A stretch of 64,000 nt of DNA from Pseudoalteromonas sp. MEBiC 03607 (GCF_004792295.1 NZ_SRRY01000001.1:1-64000), one strand, 5' to 3'. Shown: positions 9,304 to 19,976, counted from the stretch's first letter. Notes: a model not told the origin generated them from the sequence alone. Numbers and translations are program-made.

Positions 9304-11433
9304 ATGACAACTAACAACAACTTGAAAAAGTGCGCAATTGCACTGAGCTTGACTGCGTTGTTTGGGACGACGGCAGCAATGGCGACTCCAAACCAACTTA
9401 TGACACCATCGATGCAGGAAACGGCAGCAAAACTACAAGGTCAAGACGGCTTTGGTACGCAGTTCATCATTAAGTATAAAAACAACAGTGATGAAATGAT
9501 GACGATGTCGGCAGCAGAACAATCGCCAACTATGATGAACAAAAAGGCTCAAGGCTTTGTTAAAAACTTCACCAGTAAAAAAGGCAAAGTAAAAGCCCAA
9601 TATGTTCGTGCAATGGCGATGAGTAATCACCACGTAATGCGTGCTGATAAAAAACTTTCTGCTGAAGAAGCGCAAGAGTTCATGCAAGAGATGGTTGCAA
9701 CAGGTAATGTTGAATACATCGAAATCGACCAAATGTTAAAGCCATTCGCAACACCTAACGACCCTCGTTATAACGACCAATGGCACTACTACGAGCAAGC
9801 GGGTGGTTTAAACCTACCTACCGCTTGGGACACAGCAACAGGTAGTGGTGTGGTTGTAGCGGTACTCGATACAGGTTACCGTCCGCATGTTGACCTTAAT
9901 GCCAATATTTTACCGGGTTACGACATGATCTCTAATCTGTCTGTAGCAAATGACGGCGGTGGTCGTGATAGCGATGCACGCGATCCGGGTGATGCAATCA
10001 GCGCTAACGAATGTGGTTACACGCACAGTGCACAAAGCTCTAGTTGGCACGGTACTCACGTTGCAGGTACGGTTGCAGCAGTGACTAACAATGGAGAAGG
10101 TGTTGCCGGTGTCGCATACGATGCAAAAGTAGTTCCTGTTCGTGTACTTGGTAAATGTGGTGGTTTAACGTCTGATATTGCTGACGGTATTATCTGGGCT
10201 TCAGGTGGTTCTGTATCAGGCGTACCAGCGAATGCTAATCCTGCTGATGTTATCAACATGAGCTTAGGTGGTAGCGGTTCATGTAGCTCAACCACGCAAA
10301 GTGCCATTAACCAAGCTCGTAACAACGGTTCTGTGATCGTAATTGCAGCAGGTAACGATAACGATAACTCTGCGAACTACAATCCAGGTAACTGTAATGG
10401 CGTTGTAAACGTTGCATCTGTAGGTCGTGACGGTGGACGTGCTTACTACTCAAACTATGGTAGCAACATCGATGTTGCAGCACCAGGTGGCGCACAAAGC
10501 TTTGCTAATGACTCTGAAGGTGTTCTATCAACACACAACTCAGGATCTACTGGCCCAAGCAGCGATTCATATCACTACTCGCAAGGTACGTCGATGGCGG
10601 CACCTCATGTTGCGGGTGTAGCGGCGCTAATTAAACAAGCGAAACCATCAGCAACACCAGATGAAATCGAAAACATCTTAAAATCAACAACGCGTTCATT
10701 CCCAGCAACATGTACTAGCTGTGGTACAGGTATTGTTGATGCGGCAGCCGCTGTTGCAGCAGCATCAGGCACAACACCGCCACCACCAACAGGTAACGTG
10801 TTAGAAGATGGCCAAGCACTCACTGGTTTAAGTGGTTCAGCTAGCAGCCAAACATTCTACACAATGGAAGTACCAGCAGGCGCAACGAATGTAACTTTCA
10901 CTATGAGTGGTGGAACAGGTGATGCTGACCTTTACGTTCGTGCCGGTAGCGCTCCAACAACATCAACCTATGATTGTCGTCCGTATGAAGGCGGTAATAA
11001 CGAAGTATGTTCTATCGATAACCCAACTGCGGGTACTTATCATGTCATGCTTAACGGCTACTCTGCTTATTCAGGTGTTAGCCTAGTGGGCGATTTAACA
11101 ACTTCAGGTACTGGCACAGGTGCACCGCAAGCTGGTGGTGGTACAGTGACTGATATTTCTGCAAGTGCAGGTCAATGGAAACACTACACGATTGACGTGC
11201 CAGCAGGTATGGCAAGCTTCACAGTAACAACGTCTGGTGGTTCTGGCGATGCTGATTTATTTGTTAAGTTTGGTAGCCAACCAACTACTTCAAGCTATGA
11301 CTGTCGTCCGTACAAAAACGGTAACGCAGAAACATGTACATTCAGTAACCCACAAGCAGGTACTTGGCATTTAAGCTTAAATGCATACAAAACCTTCTCA
11401 GGTCTGACATTGGATGCACAGTATCAACCTTAA
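9304..11433 (+). CDS. Secreted subtilisin-like serine protease (S8) with two C-terminal PPC domains
   Basis: A 709-residue exoprotease. Residues 1-27 are a signal peptide (cleavage after AAMA). Residues about 50-140 form an I9-type inhibitory propeptide. The catalytic domain carries D189 (AVLDTGY), H249 (WHGTHVAGT) and S430 (GTSMAAPHVAG). After about residue 495 a Pro/Thr linker leads to two PPC (pre-peptidase C-terminal) domains, about 500-600 and 612-709, each with the GDADL(Y/F)V and CRPY motifs. PPC domains are usually removed during maturation or bind insoluble substrate. Paired cysteines near ECGYTHSAQ and GKCGGL suggest disulfides. This is a degradative extracellular enzyme typical of marine heterotrophs, and it has its own terminator. 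Confidence 0.95.
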   Translation: MTTNNNLKKCAIALSLTALFGTTAAMATPNQLMTPSMQETAAKLQGQDGFGTQFIIKYKNNSDEMMTMSAAEQSPTMMNKKAQGFVKNFTSKKGKVKAQYVRAMAMSNHHVMRADKKLSAEEAQEFMQEMVATGNVEYIEIDQMLKPFATPNDPRYNDQWHYYEQAGGLNLPTAWDTATGSGVVVAVLDTGYRPHVDLNANILPGYDMISNLSVANDGGGRDSDARDPGDAISANECGYTHSAQSSSWHGTHVAGTVAAVTNNGEGVAGVAYDAKVVPVRVLGKCGGLTSDIADGIIWASGGSVSGVPANANPADVINMSLGGSGSCSSTTQSAINQARNNGSVIVIAAGNDNDNSANYNPGNCNGVVNVASVGRDGGRAYYSNYGSNIDVAAPGGAQSFANDSEGVLSTHNSGSTGPSSDSYHYSQGTSMAAPHVAGVAALIKQAKPSATPDEIENILKSTTRSFPATCTSCGTGIVDAAAAVAAASGTTPPPPTGNVLEDGQALTGLSGSASSQTFYTMEVPAGATNVTFTMSGGTGDADLYVRAGSAPTTSTYDCRPYEGGNNEVCSIDNPTAGTYHVMLNGYSAYSGVSLVGDLTTSGTGTGAPQAGGGTVTDISASAGQWKHYTIDVPAGMASFTVTTSGGSGDADLFVKFGSQPTTSSYDCRPYKNGNAETCTFSNPQAGTWHLSLNAYKTFSGLTLDAQYQP

Positions 11434-11465
11434 TAGTTGATCTCCCCTTACCCCCAGGGACTTTT

Positions 11466-11490
11466 AGCCGGACTCACGTCCGGCTTTTTT
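11466..11490 (+). terminator. Rho-independent terminator of the S8 protease
   Basis: Stem AGCCGGAC (11466-11473) and GTCCGGCT (11478-11485), loop TCAC, then six or more T. Confidence 0.92.
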
Positions 11491-11499
11491 GTATTTATA

Positions 11500-11973
11500 T
11501 TAAAGCTTTTCGAGCACAGCTTCAGCGCGGCTTACTACAAACTCTTTGTCCTGTTCAACAAACAGACCTGTTACCGTTAGGTTTTCAACAATCATCGCAT
11601 AACGCTTTGAACGTACACCACCAAAACCAGCTGTGTCTTTATCTAAACCAAGTGCTTTGGTAAAACTTGCATCACCATCAGCAAGCATACGAATATGCTC
11701 AGCATTATGAGCTTCACCCCATGCTTTCATTACAAATGCATCGTTTACTGATACACAGTAAATTGCATCAACGCCTTTTGCGGTAATTTTATCAGCTAAA
11801 GTAATAAACTCTGGTAAGTGAGCATTTGAGCAGGTTGGTGTAAATGCACCTGGCACAGCAAATAGCACCACTTTTTTATCAGCAAATAATGCCTCTGTTG
11901 ATAAAGTTTGCATGCCTTCACTGGTTAATTCGCTAAGGGTTGCCGCAGGTAAAGTTTGGCCTTGTTCGATCAT
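11500..11973 (-). CDS. Peroxiredoxin of the Prx5 type
   Basis: Thiol peroxidase reducing hydrogen peroxide and organic hydroperoxides. The peroxidatic cysteine is C48 in PGAFTPTCSNAHLPEF, the typical Prx5 site, with the conserved Arg late in GGVRSKRYAMIVEN. The second cysteine (VDAIYCVSVND) sits in a core strand, so this may work as a 1-Cys enzyme using glutathione or glutaredoxin. The frame is open upstream to 12051, but ATG 11973 (MIEQGQTLP) has AAGGA upstream and gives the family length of 157 residues; the longer version adds an unconserved hydrophobic stretch. It is convergent with the S8 protease and closely spaced. Confidence 0.93.
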   Translation of the reverse strand: MIEQGQTLPAATLSELTSEGMQTLSTEALFADKKVVLFAVPGAFTPTCSNAHLPEFITLADKITAKGVDAIYCVSVNDAFVMKAWGEAHNAEHIRMLADGDASFTKALGLDKDTAGFGGVRSKRYAMIVENLTVTGLFVEQDKEFVVSRAEAVLEKL

Positions 11974-12079
11974 CGTGATTCCTTGAAATAAAATAAGAAT
12001 ACAGAGTATATACCCAAAAAATTGAATACCGCATGATTTAAAGGCAAACAATGCACTACATTGCTCGCCCTTTGAAGAG

Positions 12080-14005
12080 TTATAAACCTAAGCTGGTTTT
12101 AATGGTATGCATTTGCTCTTGTAGGCGATGCTGAATATCACTAACTAATGAGTTTGACTCACCTACCTGCCCTTTCATGCTTTGCATTGATTGGCTAAAG
12201 TTTTCGAGTAAGGCATTTTGCTGTTTAGCCAGCTCCATGGCATCAAACGCTACTTTATTGGCATCTTGCGCGTTGCCGGCTACGCCTTCTGAGTTACGTT
12301 TAAGTTCTTGAGCATTTTGAGTTTGCAGCTCAGCATCATTAGCCAGTGCGCTAATTTGCTCTGATACCATCGTTGAGTTTTCACTCAAGCGGTTAAGTTG
12401 GTTGTTAATATCATCAAGCGAGCCTTGTGTTTGTCTTGCCAGCTTTCGTACTTCGTCGGCGACTACCGCAAAACCCCGACCATGCTCACCAGCACGCGCC
12501 GATTCAATCGCCGCATTTAACGCCAATAAGTTGGTTTGTTCAGCAATGTTTTTAATTACTTCAATGACTTGACCAACATCATCTACCCCTTTTAATAACT
12601 CTTTTAAACTCTCAAGGCCTTGTTCAACTCGCTGCTCTGTGTGAGAGCTCGCCGTTAACATACTGTCGGCAAAACCAAGGCTCTGCTCCATCGCATTAAA
12701 AGTCTGTTTAGCATTATCAGCGACTTGGCTATTAATGTTATTTACTTGCTCACCTATATGTTGAATATCGCTCAGTAAATCTTGGTTTTGCTCTACCTGA
12801 GAATGGCTGGCATCGGTTTGCTGGGCTATGGTATGTAAGTGCTCGCTCATTTCTAGCATAAAGTCATTAATAACCTTAAGCATTTGTGCTCGCTCTTCTG
12901 CCTCACCACGTTGACGCTCTATTAATTGATTAAAGTAACTGGCAATTTCGCCTACCTCGGTTTTCGGGTTTTTACTCTCAATATTTTTAAGTTCATTACT
13001 TTCAATCAAGAAGGCAAAACCATCACGCAATTGACGCAGTGGATTAAGCACTTGGTTACGCTGCACAAAATACACACCACCCGCCAACACTACAAGCATG
13101 CCAATAGCGACACAAAACACGATAAATACTTGCTGTTTAAGATTGCTTTGTTCGTCTTTTAGCTTTTGCTCAGCACCGAGCACGGTTACAGATAACGCAC
13201 CGATTTGTTCGCGTAATGCTTGCATACCCGTTTGACGTTGCTCAGCTTGTTCAAGAGTAGATGCCAAGTCACGGGGAAAACGTTTAGGCCAGCTACTTAG
13301 CTCTGCTTTAATATCACCCGCTAAGTCTTCGGCTTCTTCACCAAAAAACAAAGCATCTTCTTCAACTTCACTCATAACACCTAGGTTATCAAGGCTGTCG
13401 ATTTTATCTGCGAGTGTGTTTAGTGTTGTAACTGTTTGCGTAAGGCTGCTTTTAGTATCTTGATCATAGTTAAGAACCAACTTATAAGTATACAAAGCAA
13501 GTGATGTGACTTCGCTGTAATAGTCAGCGGCAAGTTGGTAATACTCAAGTGCAAGCGCTGTTTGCGGCTCTGCTTTCTTAGCATAACCAATTAACGATGA
13601 GGCAGATCCGGCCATTTGTCTTATCGAGTTATCAAGTAAAGCCATTTCGTTACCAGACAACTTGCCCAAAGCGCGATACTTACCATTAATGTCTTTATCT
13701 AATTCAGTGAGTTGCGTATTCAGTGTTGCTGCTAACTCATTGGGAAGTCCAGCTAATTGCTGTGCTTTAATCTCACTAATCAGTGCTGAGGCTTTAGTTA
13801 AGTACTGGCTGTCACCTTGCTCTAAATAGTCATCTAGGTAACTTTTTAAATCAATTATGATGGTGTTTTTAAGCTTGTTATAAGCGTTATCTTGCTGCTC
13901 TATTCCTATTAATGTTTGGCTTGACCAGAACAGAGTGGCTGCCAGTAAGATACTGGCGAGTGTGAGTAAAACGGCCAATAGCCGAGTAAATGATGACACG
14001 CGCAT
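12080..14005 (-). CDS. Methyl-accepting chemotaxis protein
   Basis: A 641-residue transmembrane chemoreceptor. Membrane segment 1 is at about residues 7-28 and segment 2 at about 290-312. The periplasmic region between them is mostly helical and lacks a named domain I recognise. A HAMP-like segment follows ([14 protein letters not shown]), then the cytoplasmic signalling hairpin with the conserved tip [20 protein letters not shown]. It should signal to CheA/CheW at the pole; the ligand is unknown. ATG 14005 (MRVSSF) with GGGA upstream is preferred over a TTG five codons earlier. It is not obviously in an operon. Confidence 0.93.
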   Translation of the reverse strand: MRVSSFTRLLAVLLTLASILLAATLFWSSQTLIGIEQQDNAYNKLKNTIIIDLKSYLDDYLEQGDSQYLTKASALISEIKAQQLAGLPNELAATLNTQLTELDKDINGKYRALGKLSGNEMALLDNSIRQMAGSASSLIGYAKKAEPQTALALEYYQLAADYYSEVTSLALYTYKLVLNYDQDTKSSLTQTVTTLNTLADKIDSLDNLGVMSEVEEDALFFGEEAEDLAGDIKAELSSWPKRFPRDLASTLEQAEQRQTGMQALREQIGALSVTVLGAEQKLKDEQSNLKQQVFIVFCVAIGMLVVLAGGVYFVQRNQVLNPLRQLRDGFAFLIESNELKNIESKNPKTEVGEIASYFNQLIERQRGEAEERAQMLKVINDFMLEMSEHLHTIAQQTDASHSQVEQNQDLLSDIQHIGEQVNNINSQVADNAKQTFNAMEQSLGFADSMLTASSHTEQRVEQGLESLKELLKGVDDVGQVIEVIKNIAEQTNLLALNAAIESARAGEHGRGFAVVADEVRKLARQTQGSLDDINNQLNRLSENSTMVSEQISALANDAELQTQNAQELKRNSEGVAGNAQDANKVAFDAMELAKQQNALLENFSQSMQSMKGQVGESNSLVSDIQHRLQEQMHTIKTSLGL

Positions 14006-14154
14006 AAACGATATTCCCAAGTAACGTTACGCGCGTAGAATATTAACCTTTTATGACAGTTTGATGTAAACCGTAAAAAATAACAGGTAAAAGCGATAAC
14101 AACTAACCCAAAAGGGTTAAATAAATACCAATTCGCTTAATATTGCGGATGGTA

Positions 14155-14910
14155 TCAGACCATTGCAGCTTTTACGTATACATCAAAGCGGTTCTTCTTG
14201 GTTTTGATTTGCATACTCGGGGTTTTGTCATTTAGAAATGGGGCGTAATCAGGGCGCTTCACAACTACTCGCTTACTAGCAAGCGGATAAGCAAATTCTA
14301 ATAGATCATCGGCATCGCTATCTCCGCCAACAAGCTCTTGGAATACTCGCATTTCTTTTTTAACTAGGGCTGATTTTTCACGATGAGGAAACATAGGATC
14401 TAAGTACACAACATCAGGTGTATCACTACACTGCGCTAGTAAAGTATGGCTTGAGCCAAACACTAGGCTCATGTTTTCTTTCATCCAAGGGCCAATTTCA
14501 GCATCGTTATAGGCGCGTTCTAGGCCGTCAAATAATAGTGCAGCTACCACTGGGTGGCGCTCATGCAAAATCACTTTACAGCCTAGTGATGCCAGTACAA
14601 AGCCATCGCGGCCAAGGCCTGCAGTGGCATCAAGCACCACTGGCGTGGCACCTTTGTTTAACCCTACAGCCTTAGCTATTGCCTGCCCTTTACCACCACC
14701 AAACTTGCGTCGATGAGCTGCAGCACCCGTTACAAAATCAACATGAATAGCACCAAGCTTTGGCTCATCCTTTTTTTTCAAACTCAAGCCCTGATCGTCA
14801 TAATGAAGCGAAAAGCCCGCATTAAGCTCAGCCCACTTGGCTAAACCAAAACGTTGCTCTATGGCATCTAAATAAGGACGCATTTCTTTAAAAGGACAAT
14901 GAATTACCAC
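14155..14910 (-). CDS. rsmJ: 16S rRNA (guanine-1516-N2)-methyltransferase RsmJ
   Basis: SAM-dependent methyltransferase that modifies G1516 of 16S rRNA in the small ribosomal subunit. The family hallmarks are present: [18 protein letters not shown], the SAM-binding loop [13 protein letters not shown], and the catalytic-side motif [18 protein letters not shown]. The 251-residue length is normal. No signal peptide. It lies 43 bp downstream of the response regulator on the same strand and may be read with it, but a functional link is not implied. Confidence 0.95.
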   Translation of the reverse strand: MVIHCPFKEMRPYLDAIEQRFGLAKWAELNAGFSLHYDDQGLSLKKKDEPKLGAIHVDFVTGAAAHRRKFGGGKGQAIAKAVGLNKGATPVVLDATAGLGRDGFVLASLGCKVILHERHPVVAALLFDGLERAYNDAEIGPWMKENMSLVFGSSHTLLAQCSDTPDVVYLDPMFPHREKSALVKKEMRVFQELVGGDSDADDLLEFAYPLASKRVVVKRPDYAPFLNDKTPSMQIKTKKNRFDVYVKAAMV

Positions 14911-14953
14911 GTATAACTCCGAGCTATTTTATTCGGCGCCAGTATAGCATGGC

Positions 14954-16132
14954 TTAAAATAGCTCGATATCCGTTTGTGAAGTGATATCTTCAGTATGAC
15001 TAGGCTCAGCCATTTTTTGTAAGTTTACCAATAACTCACTACGCGATTCGATAATATGATTAAGCTGATGTTTAATGTGAGTTAAATCGTCGTTTAAAGA
15101 GGTAAATAACTGCTGAGTTTGCTGCAATTGCTGTAAATACAAAGCCACATCGCTGCTATTTAACTGCTCATTATGTTCGACTAATTGGTTCAATTCAGCA
15201 AGCTGAACTGTTAGCTGTTTAACGGCATGCTCTCGAGAGTCACTGTTTTGATGCATTTGTTCAGATAGCTCGTTAAAAGCATTGCCTATTTGGTTTGCCT
15301 GCGTCAATGCTCGTTCGTTTATTTCCATATCTTGCACTTTCGCATTAGTCACTTCCAAAATATGCGGAAACAAATCTTTGTAGCGGCCATAAAGCTGTGC
15401 ATCATCCAAGGGCATGTTTTTAACTAACATCGATACTTTTGGGTAGTTAATGATGGTGCGATGACTAAAGTCAACAAAGCGATTTGACTCACGGTGTTGT
15501 TCTAATAACTCTTGCTCAAGTGGGCATACGCCACCTTTAGCACTACAAAACACGCCAACATCTTGATACCAAAACGCCAAAACAACATCGAGCTCCATGG
15601 GGTTAAAAAATTCGAACATATACTCAGATAAGGCTTTAATATCATGTGCATGATAGCTTTGCCCGACGTAACGCATGATGCGCCCCATATCACCTGAATC
15701 TGTCATCGCAATTTCGGCAGTGATCTGCGCTCGCTCAACATCACTTTTAAGCTTTTTCGAGTGTTGGCGATACTGATATAACACGCGAATACGTGCCATA
15801 AGCTCTTCGGCATTAAATGGTTTTACAATGTAGTCAGCAGCACCTGCGTTATACCCTTTAACACGGTCTGGTAAGTCTGATTTACCTGACAAAAACATCA
15901 CTGGAATATCTTTGGTTTCAGGGTTTGCTTTTAACTCATTACAAACCTCAAACCCAGTTTTTCCGGGCATCTCTATATCGAGCAATATTATGTCTGGATT
16001 ATGTTTTATTGCTTGTCTTAACCCTTCATCACCATTTTTAGCATGGAGCAGTGTGCAAAAGCCCGCGAGCGATTCTTCGATCACATGATGCACGTATTTA
16101 TCATCATCAATGGCTAATACCAGTTTAGACAT
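14954..16132 (-). CDS. Response regulator: REC domain with a long C-terminal region lacking a known output domain
   Basis: A 392-residue protein. Residues 1-120 are a canonical receiver: acidic triad DDD at 9-11, phospho-acceptor D52 in LLDIEMPG, conserved Lys K104 in YIVKPF. Residues about 120-260 are not recognised. The last 130 residues are strongly helical and glutamine-rich, likely coiled-coil (NELSEQMHQNSDSR, LYLQQLQQTQQLFTSL). There is no HTH, GGDEF, EAL or histidine-kinase motif, so the output is probably protein-protein interaction. No cognate kinase is adjacent. Start ATG 16132 follows the usual MSKLVLAIDDD pattern. Confidence 0.88.
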   Translation of the reverse strand: MSKLVLAIDDDKYVHHVIEESLAGFCTLLHAKNGDEGLRQAIKHNPDIILLDIEMPGKTGFEVCNELKANPETKDIPVMFLSGKSDLPDRVKGYNAGAADYIVKPFNAEELMARIRVLYQYRQHSKKLKSDVERAQITAEIAMTDSGDMGRIMRYVGQSYHAHDIKALSEYMFEFFNPMELDVVLAFWYQDVGVFCSAKGGVCPLEQELLEQHRESNRFVDFSHRTIINYPKVSMLVKNMPLDDAQLYGRYKDLFPHILEVTNAKVQDMEINERALTQANQIGNAFNELSEQMHQNSDSREHAVKQLTVQLAELNQLVEHNEQLNSSDVALYLQQLQQTQQLFTSLNDDLTHIKHQLNHIIESRSELLVNLQKMAEPSHTEDITSQTDIELF

Positions 16133-16198
16133 GCTTAATTCCTATATACTCTTTTTTAGAAGGATAGTACGAGCGTGTGATTTTGCGAAGAAATATTA

Positions 16199-16225
16199 AT
16201 AAAAAAAGCGCCTTACGGCGCTTTT
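16199..16225 (-). terminator. Rho-independent terminator of prlC
   Basis: Stem GCGCC (16208-16212) and GGCGC (16217-16221) with loop TTAC; on the minus strand it is followed by a run of seven or more T. Confidence 0.88.
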
Positions 16226-16240
16226 ATATTTTTATATTCT

Positions 16241-18292
16241 TTATGCTGCAATGCCACTATGTCTAAGCAATGCATCAACTTTAGGCTCGCGCCCTCGGAA
16301 CTTTTTAAACAGCTCCATTGGCTCTTCACTGCCGCCTTTTTCTAAAATGTTTTTCAAAAAGGCTTCTCCCGTTTCAGGGTTGAAAATGCCTTCTTCTTCA
16401 AATTTAGAAAACGCATCAGCAGACAGAACTTCTGCCCACTTATACGAATAATAACCAGCGCTATAACCACCAGCAAAAATATGGCTAAAGCCATGTTGGA
16501 AACGATTAAACGCTGGCGCTTTAACAACCGCGGTTTTGCTACGAACAGCATCTAAAGTTGCTTGAATATTACATGGTTCACCCGCTTTATAATCGTGGTG
16601 GATTGTAAAATCAAACAACGAAAACTCTAGCTGACGTAACATTTGCATACCTGATTGGAAGTTCTTCGCCGCAAGGAGTTTATCTAATAACTCTTTTGGT
16701 AACGGCTCATCAGTTTCGTAATGACCCGAAATAAAGTTCAGCGCTTCTTCTTCGTAGCACCAGTTTTCAAGGAACTGACTTGGTAACTCAACTGCATCCC
16801 ATGCAACACCATTAATACCCGCAACCGGCGCAGCATCAACTTGGGTCAACATATGGTGAATACCATGACCAAACTCATGGAATAGGGTTGTCACTTCATT
16901 ATGAGTGAACAGCGCAGGCTTATCGCCAACTGCTTTATTAAAGTTACATACTAAATAGGCAACTGGGGTTTGTAATTCGCCGTTTGCACGTACTTTACGA
17001 CCCATACAGTCGTCCATCCACGCGCCGCCACGCTTGCGATCACGAGCGTATAAATCTAAATAAAAACGACCACGTAAAGTATTACTACTATCGTAAATTT
17101 CGAAAAAACGTACATCAGGGTGGTAGGTATCAAAGTCTGTCACTTCTTTAACACTAATACCAAATAAACGATTTACTGTAGTGAATAAGCCACTTAATAC
17201 CTTATCGGCAGGAAAATAAGGGCGCAGTACTTCGTCTGAAATCGCGTATTTCTCTTGCTTAAGTTTTTCGCCGTAGTAAGCGTAGTCCCAAGCAGCAAGT
17301 TCAGTTACACCGTGCTTATCTTTGGCATAAGCCGTTAGCTCAGCAAGTTCTTGCTCAGCTTGGGGTTTAGACTTATCGGCTAAATCTTCTAAGAATGAGA
17401 AAACTTGCTCTGGCGTTTCGGCCATTTTAGTCGCCAGTGACATGTCAGCGTAGCTGTTAAAGCCAAGTAACTCAGCAAGTTCATGACGCAGTGCAAGCTC
17501 TTCAGTCATAATAGCTGAGTTATCAAACTCACCCGCATTGGGGCCTTGATCAGAGGCACGTGTTACAAACGCAGTATAAAACTCTTCACGTAACTCGCGG
17601 TTATCTGCATAAGTCATGATTGGTAAGTAAGATGGAAAATCTAACGTGAATACCCAGCCATCTAGCTCTTTACTTTTTGCAGTATCAGCGCCAAGTGCTA
17701 ACGCAGACTCAGGTAACCCCTCAAGTTCACTTTCATCAGTAATATGCTTTTGCCAAGCGAGTGTGGCATCCATTACATTGTTACCAAACTTAGAAGCCAG
17801 TTCAGATAAACGTGCACTGATTTCGCCATAACGCTTTTGCTGCTCAGGTTTTAAAGCAATACCCGACAATTCAAAATCACGCAGTGCGTTGGTAATGGTT
17901 TTTTGCTGGGCAGTAGTAAGTGTTTTAAATTCATCACTATTATGAAGTGCATTGTAAGCATCATATAAACCTTGATGCTGACCTACAAAGGTTGAGTACT
18001 CAGATAACAATGGCAAACATTGCTCATAAGCTTCACGTAACTCATCGTTGTTAACGACAGAGTTCATATGTGATACCGGTGAAAATAAACGTGATAACTT
18101 GTCATCAGCTTCTTCTAGCGGCAGTACCAAGTCATTCCATGTGTACGATTTAATCGCCAGTACCTCGTCTATTTTAGTGCGGCACTCAGCAATGGCTGCT
18201 TTTAACGCTGGCACGACATGCGCTGGTTTAATTTTAGAAAACGGCGGAAGCCCTTCTAAACCAATGAGTGGGTTATTTTCTGCAATTGTCAT
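16241..18292 (-). CDS. prlC: Oligopeptidase A (M3 family zinc metallopeptidase)
   Basis: Cytoplasmic thimet-type oligopeptidase that degrades short peptides, including cleaved signal peptides. The zinc site is in TLFHEFGHGIHHMLTQ (HExxH plus a downstream Glu in the following helix). The N-terminus MTIAENNPLIGLEGLPPFSK and the overall length of 683 residues fit the family. ATG 18292, with GAGA close upstream, is preferred over a TTG four codons earlier. In E. coli prlC is adjacent to rsmJ; here they lie in the same neighbourhood on the same strand, separated by the response regulator, which supports both assignments. Confidence 0.96.
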   Translation of the reverse strand: MTIAENNPLIGLEGLPPFSKIKPAHVVPALKAAIAECRTKIDEVLAIKSYTWNDLVLPLEEADDKLSRLFSPVSHMNSVVNNDELREAYEQCLPLLSEYSTFVGQHQGLYDAYNALHNSDEFKTLTTAQQKTITNALRDFELSGIALKPEQQKRYGEISARLSELASKFGNNVMDATLAWQKHITDESELEGLPESALALGADTAKSKELDGWVFTLDFPSYLPIMTYADNRELREEFYTAFVTRASDQGPNAGEFDNSAIMTEELALRHELAELLGFNSYADMSLATKMAETPEQVFSFLEDLADKSKPQAEQELAELTAYAKDKHGVTELAAWDYAYYGEKLKQEKYAISDEVLRPYFPADKVLSGLFTTVNRLFGISVKEVTDFDTYHPDVRFFEIYDSSNTLRGRFYLDLYARDRKRGGAWMDDCMGRKVRANGELQTPVAYLVCNFNKAVGDKPALFTHNEVTTLFHEFGHGIHHMLTQVDAAPVAGINGVAWDAVELPSQFLENWCYEEEALNFISGHYETDEPLPKELLDKLLAAKNFQSGMQMLRQLEFSLFDFTIHHDYKAGEPCNIQATLDAVRSKTAVVKAPAFNRFQHGFSHIFAGGYSAGYYSYKWAEVLSADAFSKFEEEGIFNPETGEAFLKNILEKGGSEEPMELFKKFRGREPKVDALLRHSGIAA

Positions 18293-18443
18293 TTTCGTTC
18301 TCAAATTTTATGCGAAGATGATTTTGAAGTTGGGGCGAATTGATGAAATACAAGGGGCTTAACCTTGGTCTTTATTATGCTATTATCAACTTATTAATAA
18401 ATCGATTAATTAATAAAAATTTATCTATTTTTGAGGACAAACT

Positions 18444-19805
18444 ATGGCTCAGCATTTTGATTACATTGCTATTGGTGGTGGTAGTGGCGGTATTGCCTCT
18501 GCAAACCGTGCTGCAATGCGTGGCGCAAAAGTCGCTCTTATTGAAGCAAAACACATGGGTGGTACTTGTGTAAACGTGGGTTGTGTTCCAAAGAAAGTAA
18601 TGTGGCACGGCGCACAAGTTGCTGAAGCAATTAATGCATACGCACCAGACTATGGCTTTGATGTTGAGCTTAAAAGCTTTAGCTGGGCTAAATTAGTAGA
18701 AAGCCGCGAAGCGTATATTGGCCGAATTCACCAAGGTTACAATAAATACTTAGCAAGTAACGGCGTAACGGTTATTAATGGCTTTGCTAAATTTGTTGAT
18801 AGTAAAACAGTTGAAGTAAACGGTGAGCTATACACTGCTGATCATATCCTCGTAGCTGTTGGTGGTCGCCCTACTATTCCTAATATCCCTGGTGCTGAGC
18901 TTGGTATTGATTCGAACGGTTTCTTTGAGCTAAATGAACAACCTAAACGTGTTGCAGTTGTTGGCGCAGGTTATATTGCTGTTGAAATTGCGGGTGTTCT
19001 TCATAGCCTAGGTACAGAAACACATTTATTTGTTCGTAAAAACAAACCACTACGTACTTTTGACCCATACATTGTTGATACCCTTGTCGATATTATGGCA
19101 AAAGAAGGCCCAACTCTTCATACTGAGTGCACACCTAAAGAAGTGGTTAAAGAAAACGACGGTAGCCTAACAATTCACTTTGAAAATGGTCACAGCCAAA
19201 ACGTTGATGAAGTTATTTGGGCAATTGGCCGTACACCAACAACTGACAAGATCAACCTTGCAGCAGCTGGTGTTGAAGTGAACGAAAGCGGCTATGTAAA
19301 AGTAGACGAGTTTCAAAACACCACAGCTAAAAATGTATATGCAGTTGGCGATATCATCGAAAACGGTATCGAACTTACGCCAGTAGCCGTTAAAGCAGGT
19401 CGTATTTTATCAGAGCGCTTATTCAATAAAGAATTGCCTGATGATTTAAAAATGGACTACGAGCTAGTACCAACGGTGGTATTCAGCCACCCGCCTATTG
19501 GCACGATTGGTTTAACAGAGCAAGAAGCAATTTCGCAATATGGTGCTGAAAACGTAAAGGTTTATAAATCAAGTTTTGCAGCGATGTACACAGCAGTTAC
19601 TCAGCACCGCCAAGCATGTAATATGATGCTCGTGTGTGCAGGTGATAACGAAAAAGTTGTTGGCTTACACGGCATTGGCTTTACCGTTGATGAAATGATC
19701 CAAGGCTTTGCAGTTGCAATGAAGATGGGCGCAACCAAAGCAGACTTCGATGCTGTTGTGGCTATTCACCCAACGGGTTCTGAAGAGTTTGTTACGATGA
19801 GATAA
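18444..19805 (+). CDS. gor: Glutathione-disulfide reductase
   Basis: NADPH-dependent flavoenzyme that regenerates reduced glutathione in the cytoplasm. It carries the FAD motif [10 protein letters not shown], the redox-active disulfide in [17 protein letters not shown], an NADPH-binding motif [13 protein letters not shown] followed by VRKNKPLR (arginine and lysine favour NADPH), and the C-terminal catalytic HPTGSEE. The length of 453 residues is standard. The start has TGAGGAC a few bases upstream. An unusual 7-bp tandem repeat and then a strong terminator lie directly after its stop codon. Confidence 0.97.
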   Translation: MAQHFDYIAIGGGSGGIASANRAAMRGAKVALIEAKHMGGTCVNVGCVPKKVMWHGAQVAEAINAYAPDYGFDVELKSFSWAKLVESREAYIGRIHQGYNKYLASNGVTVINGFAKFVDSKTVEVNGELYTADHILVAVGGRPTIPNIPGAELGIDSNGFFELNEQPKRVAVVGAGYIAVEIAGVLHSLGTETHLFVRKNKPLRTFDPYIVDTLVDIMAKEGPTLHTECTPKEVVKENDGSLTIHFENGHSQNVDEVIWAIGRTPTTDKINLAAAGVEVNESGYVKVDEFQNTTAKNVYAVGDIIENGIELTPVAVKAGRILSERLFNKELPDDLKMDYELVPTVVFSHPPIGTIGLTEQEAISQYGAENVKVYKSSFAAMYTAVTQHRQACNMMLVCAGDNEKVVGLHGIGFTVDEMIQGFAVAMKMGATKADFDAVVAIHPTGSEEFVTMR

Positions 19806-19811
19806 ACTCGC

Positions 19812-19904
19812 GTTGCGAGTTGCGAGTTGCGAGTTGCGAGTTGCGAGTTGCGAGTTGCGAGTTGCGAGTTGCGAGTTGCGAGTTGCGAGTTGCGAGTTGC
19901 GAGT
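19812..19904. repeat. Tandem array of 13 copies of the heptamer GTTGCGA
   Basis: About 13.3 perfect consecutive copies of a 7-bp unit fill the space between the gor stop codon (19805) and its terminator (19912). The first bases after the stop, CTCGC (19807-19811), can pair with GCGAG in the units. A 7-bp unit is not a codon multiple, so each gain or loss would shift any frame, but it lies outside the coding sequence. It is probably a hypervariable VNTR in the 3' untranslated region of gor. Confidence 0.95.
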
Positions 19905-19911
19905 CAATTTT

Positions 19912-19942
19912 AAAACCTTGTGGTGCTGCCACAAGGTTTTTT
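19912..19942 (+). terminator. Rho-independent terminator of gor
   Basis: Twelve-bp stem AAAACCTTGTGG (19912-19923) and CCACAAGGTTTT (19929-19940) around loop TGCTG, followed by T. The symmetric A and T tracts could let it work in both directions. Confidence 0.92.
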
Positions 19943-19976
19943 ATTGGGTAAATTTGGCAATGATTTCAGTACACTA

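Noticed and set aside
10056..10823. Several open frames antisense to the S8 protease
   Set aside because: They are shadows of the high-quality protease frame, without start signals.
11974..12051. Hydrophobic N-terminal extension of the peroxiredoxin
   Set aside because: No ribosome site and not typical of Prx5; MIEQGQTLP at 11973 with AAGGA is the normal start.
14104..14120. AACCC-AAAA-GGGTT hairpin as a terminator of rsmJ
   Set aside because: The stem is only five bp with no T run on the relevant strand.
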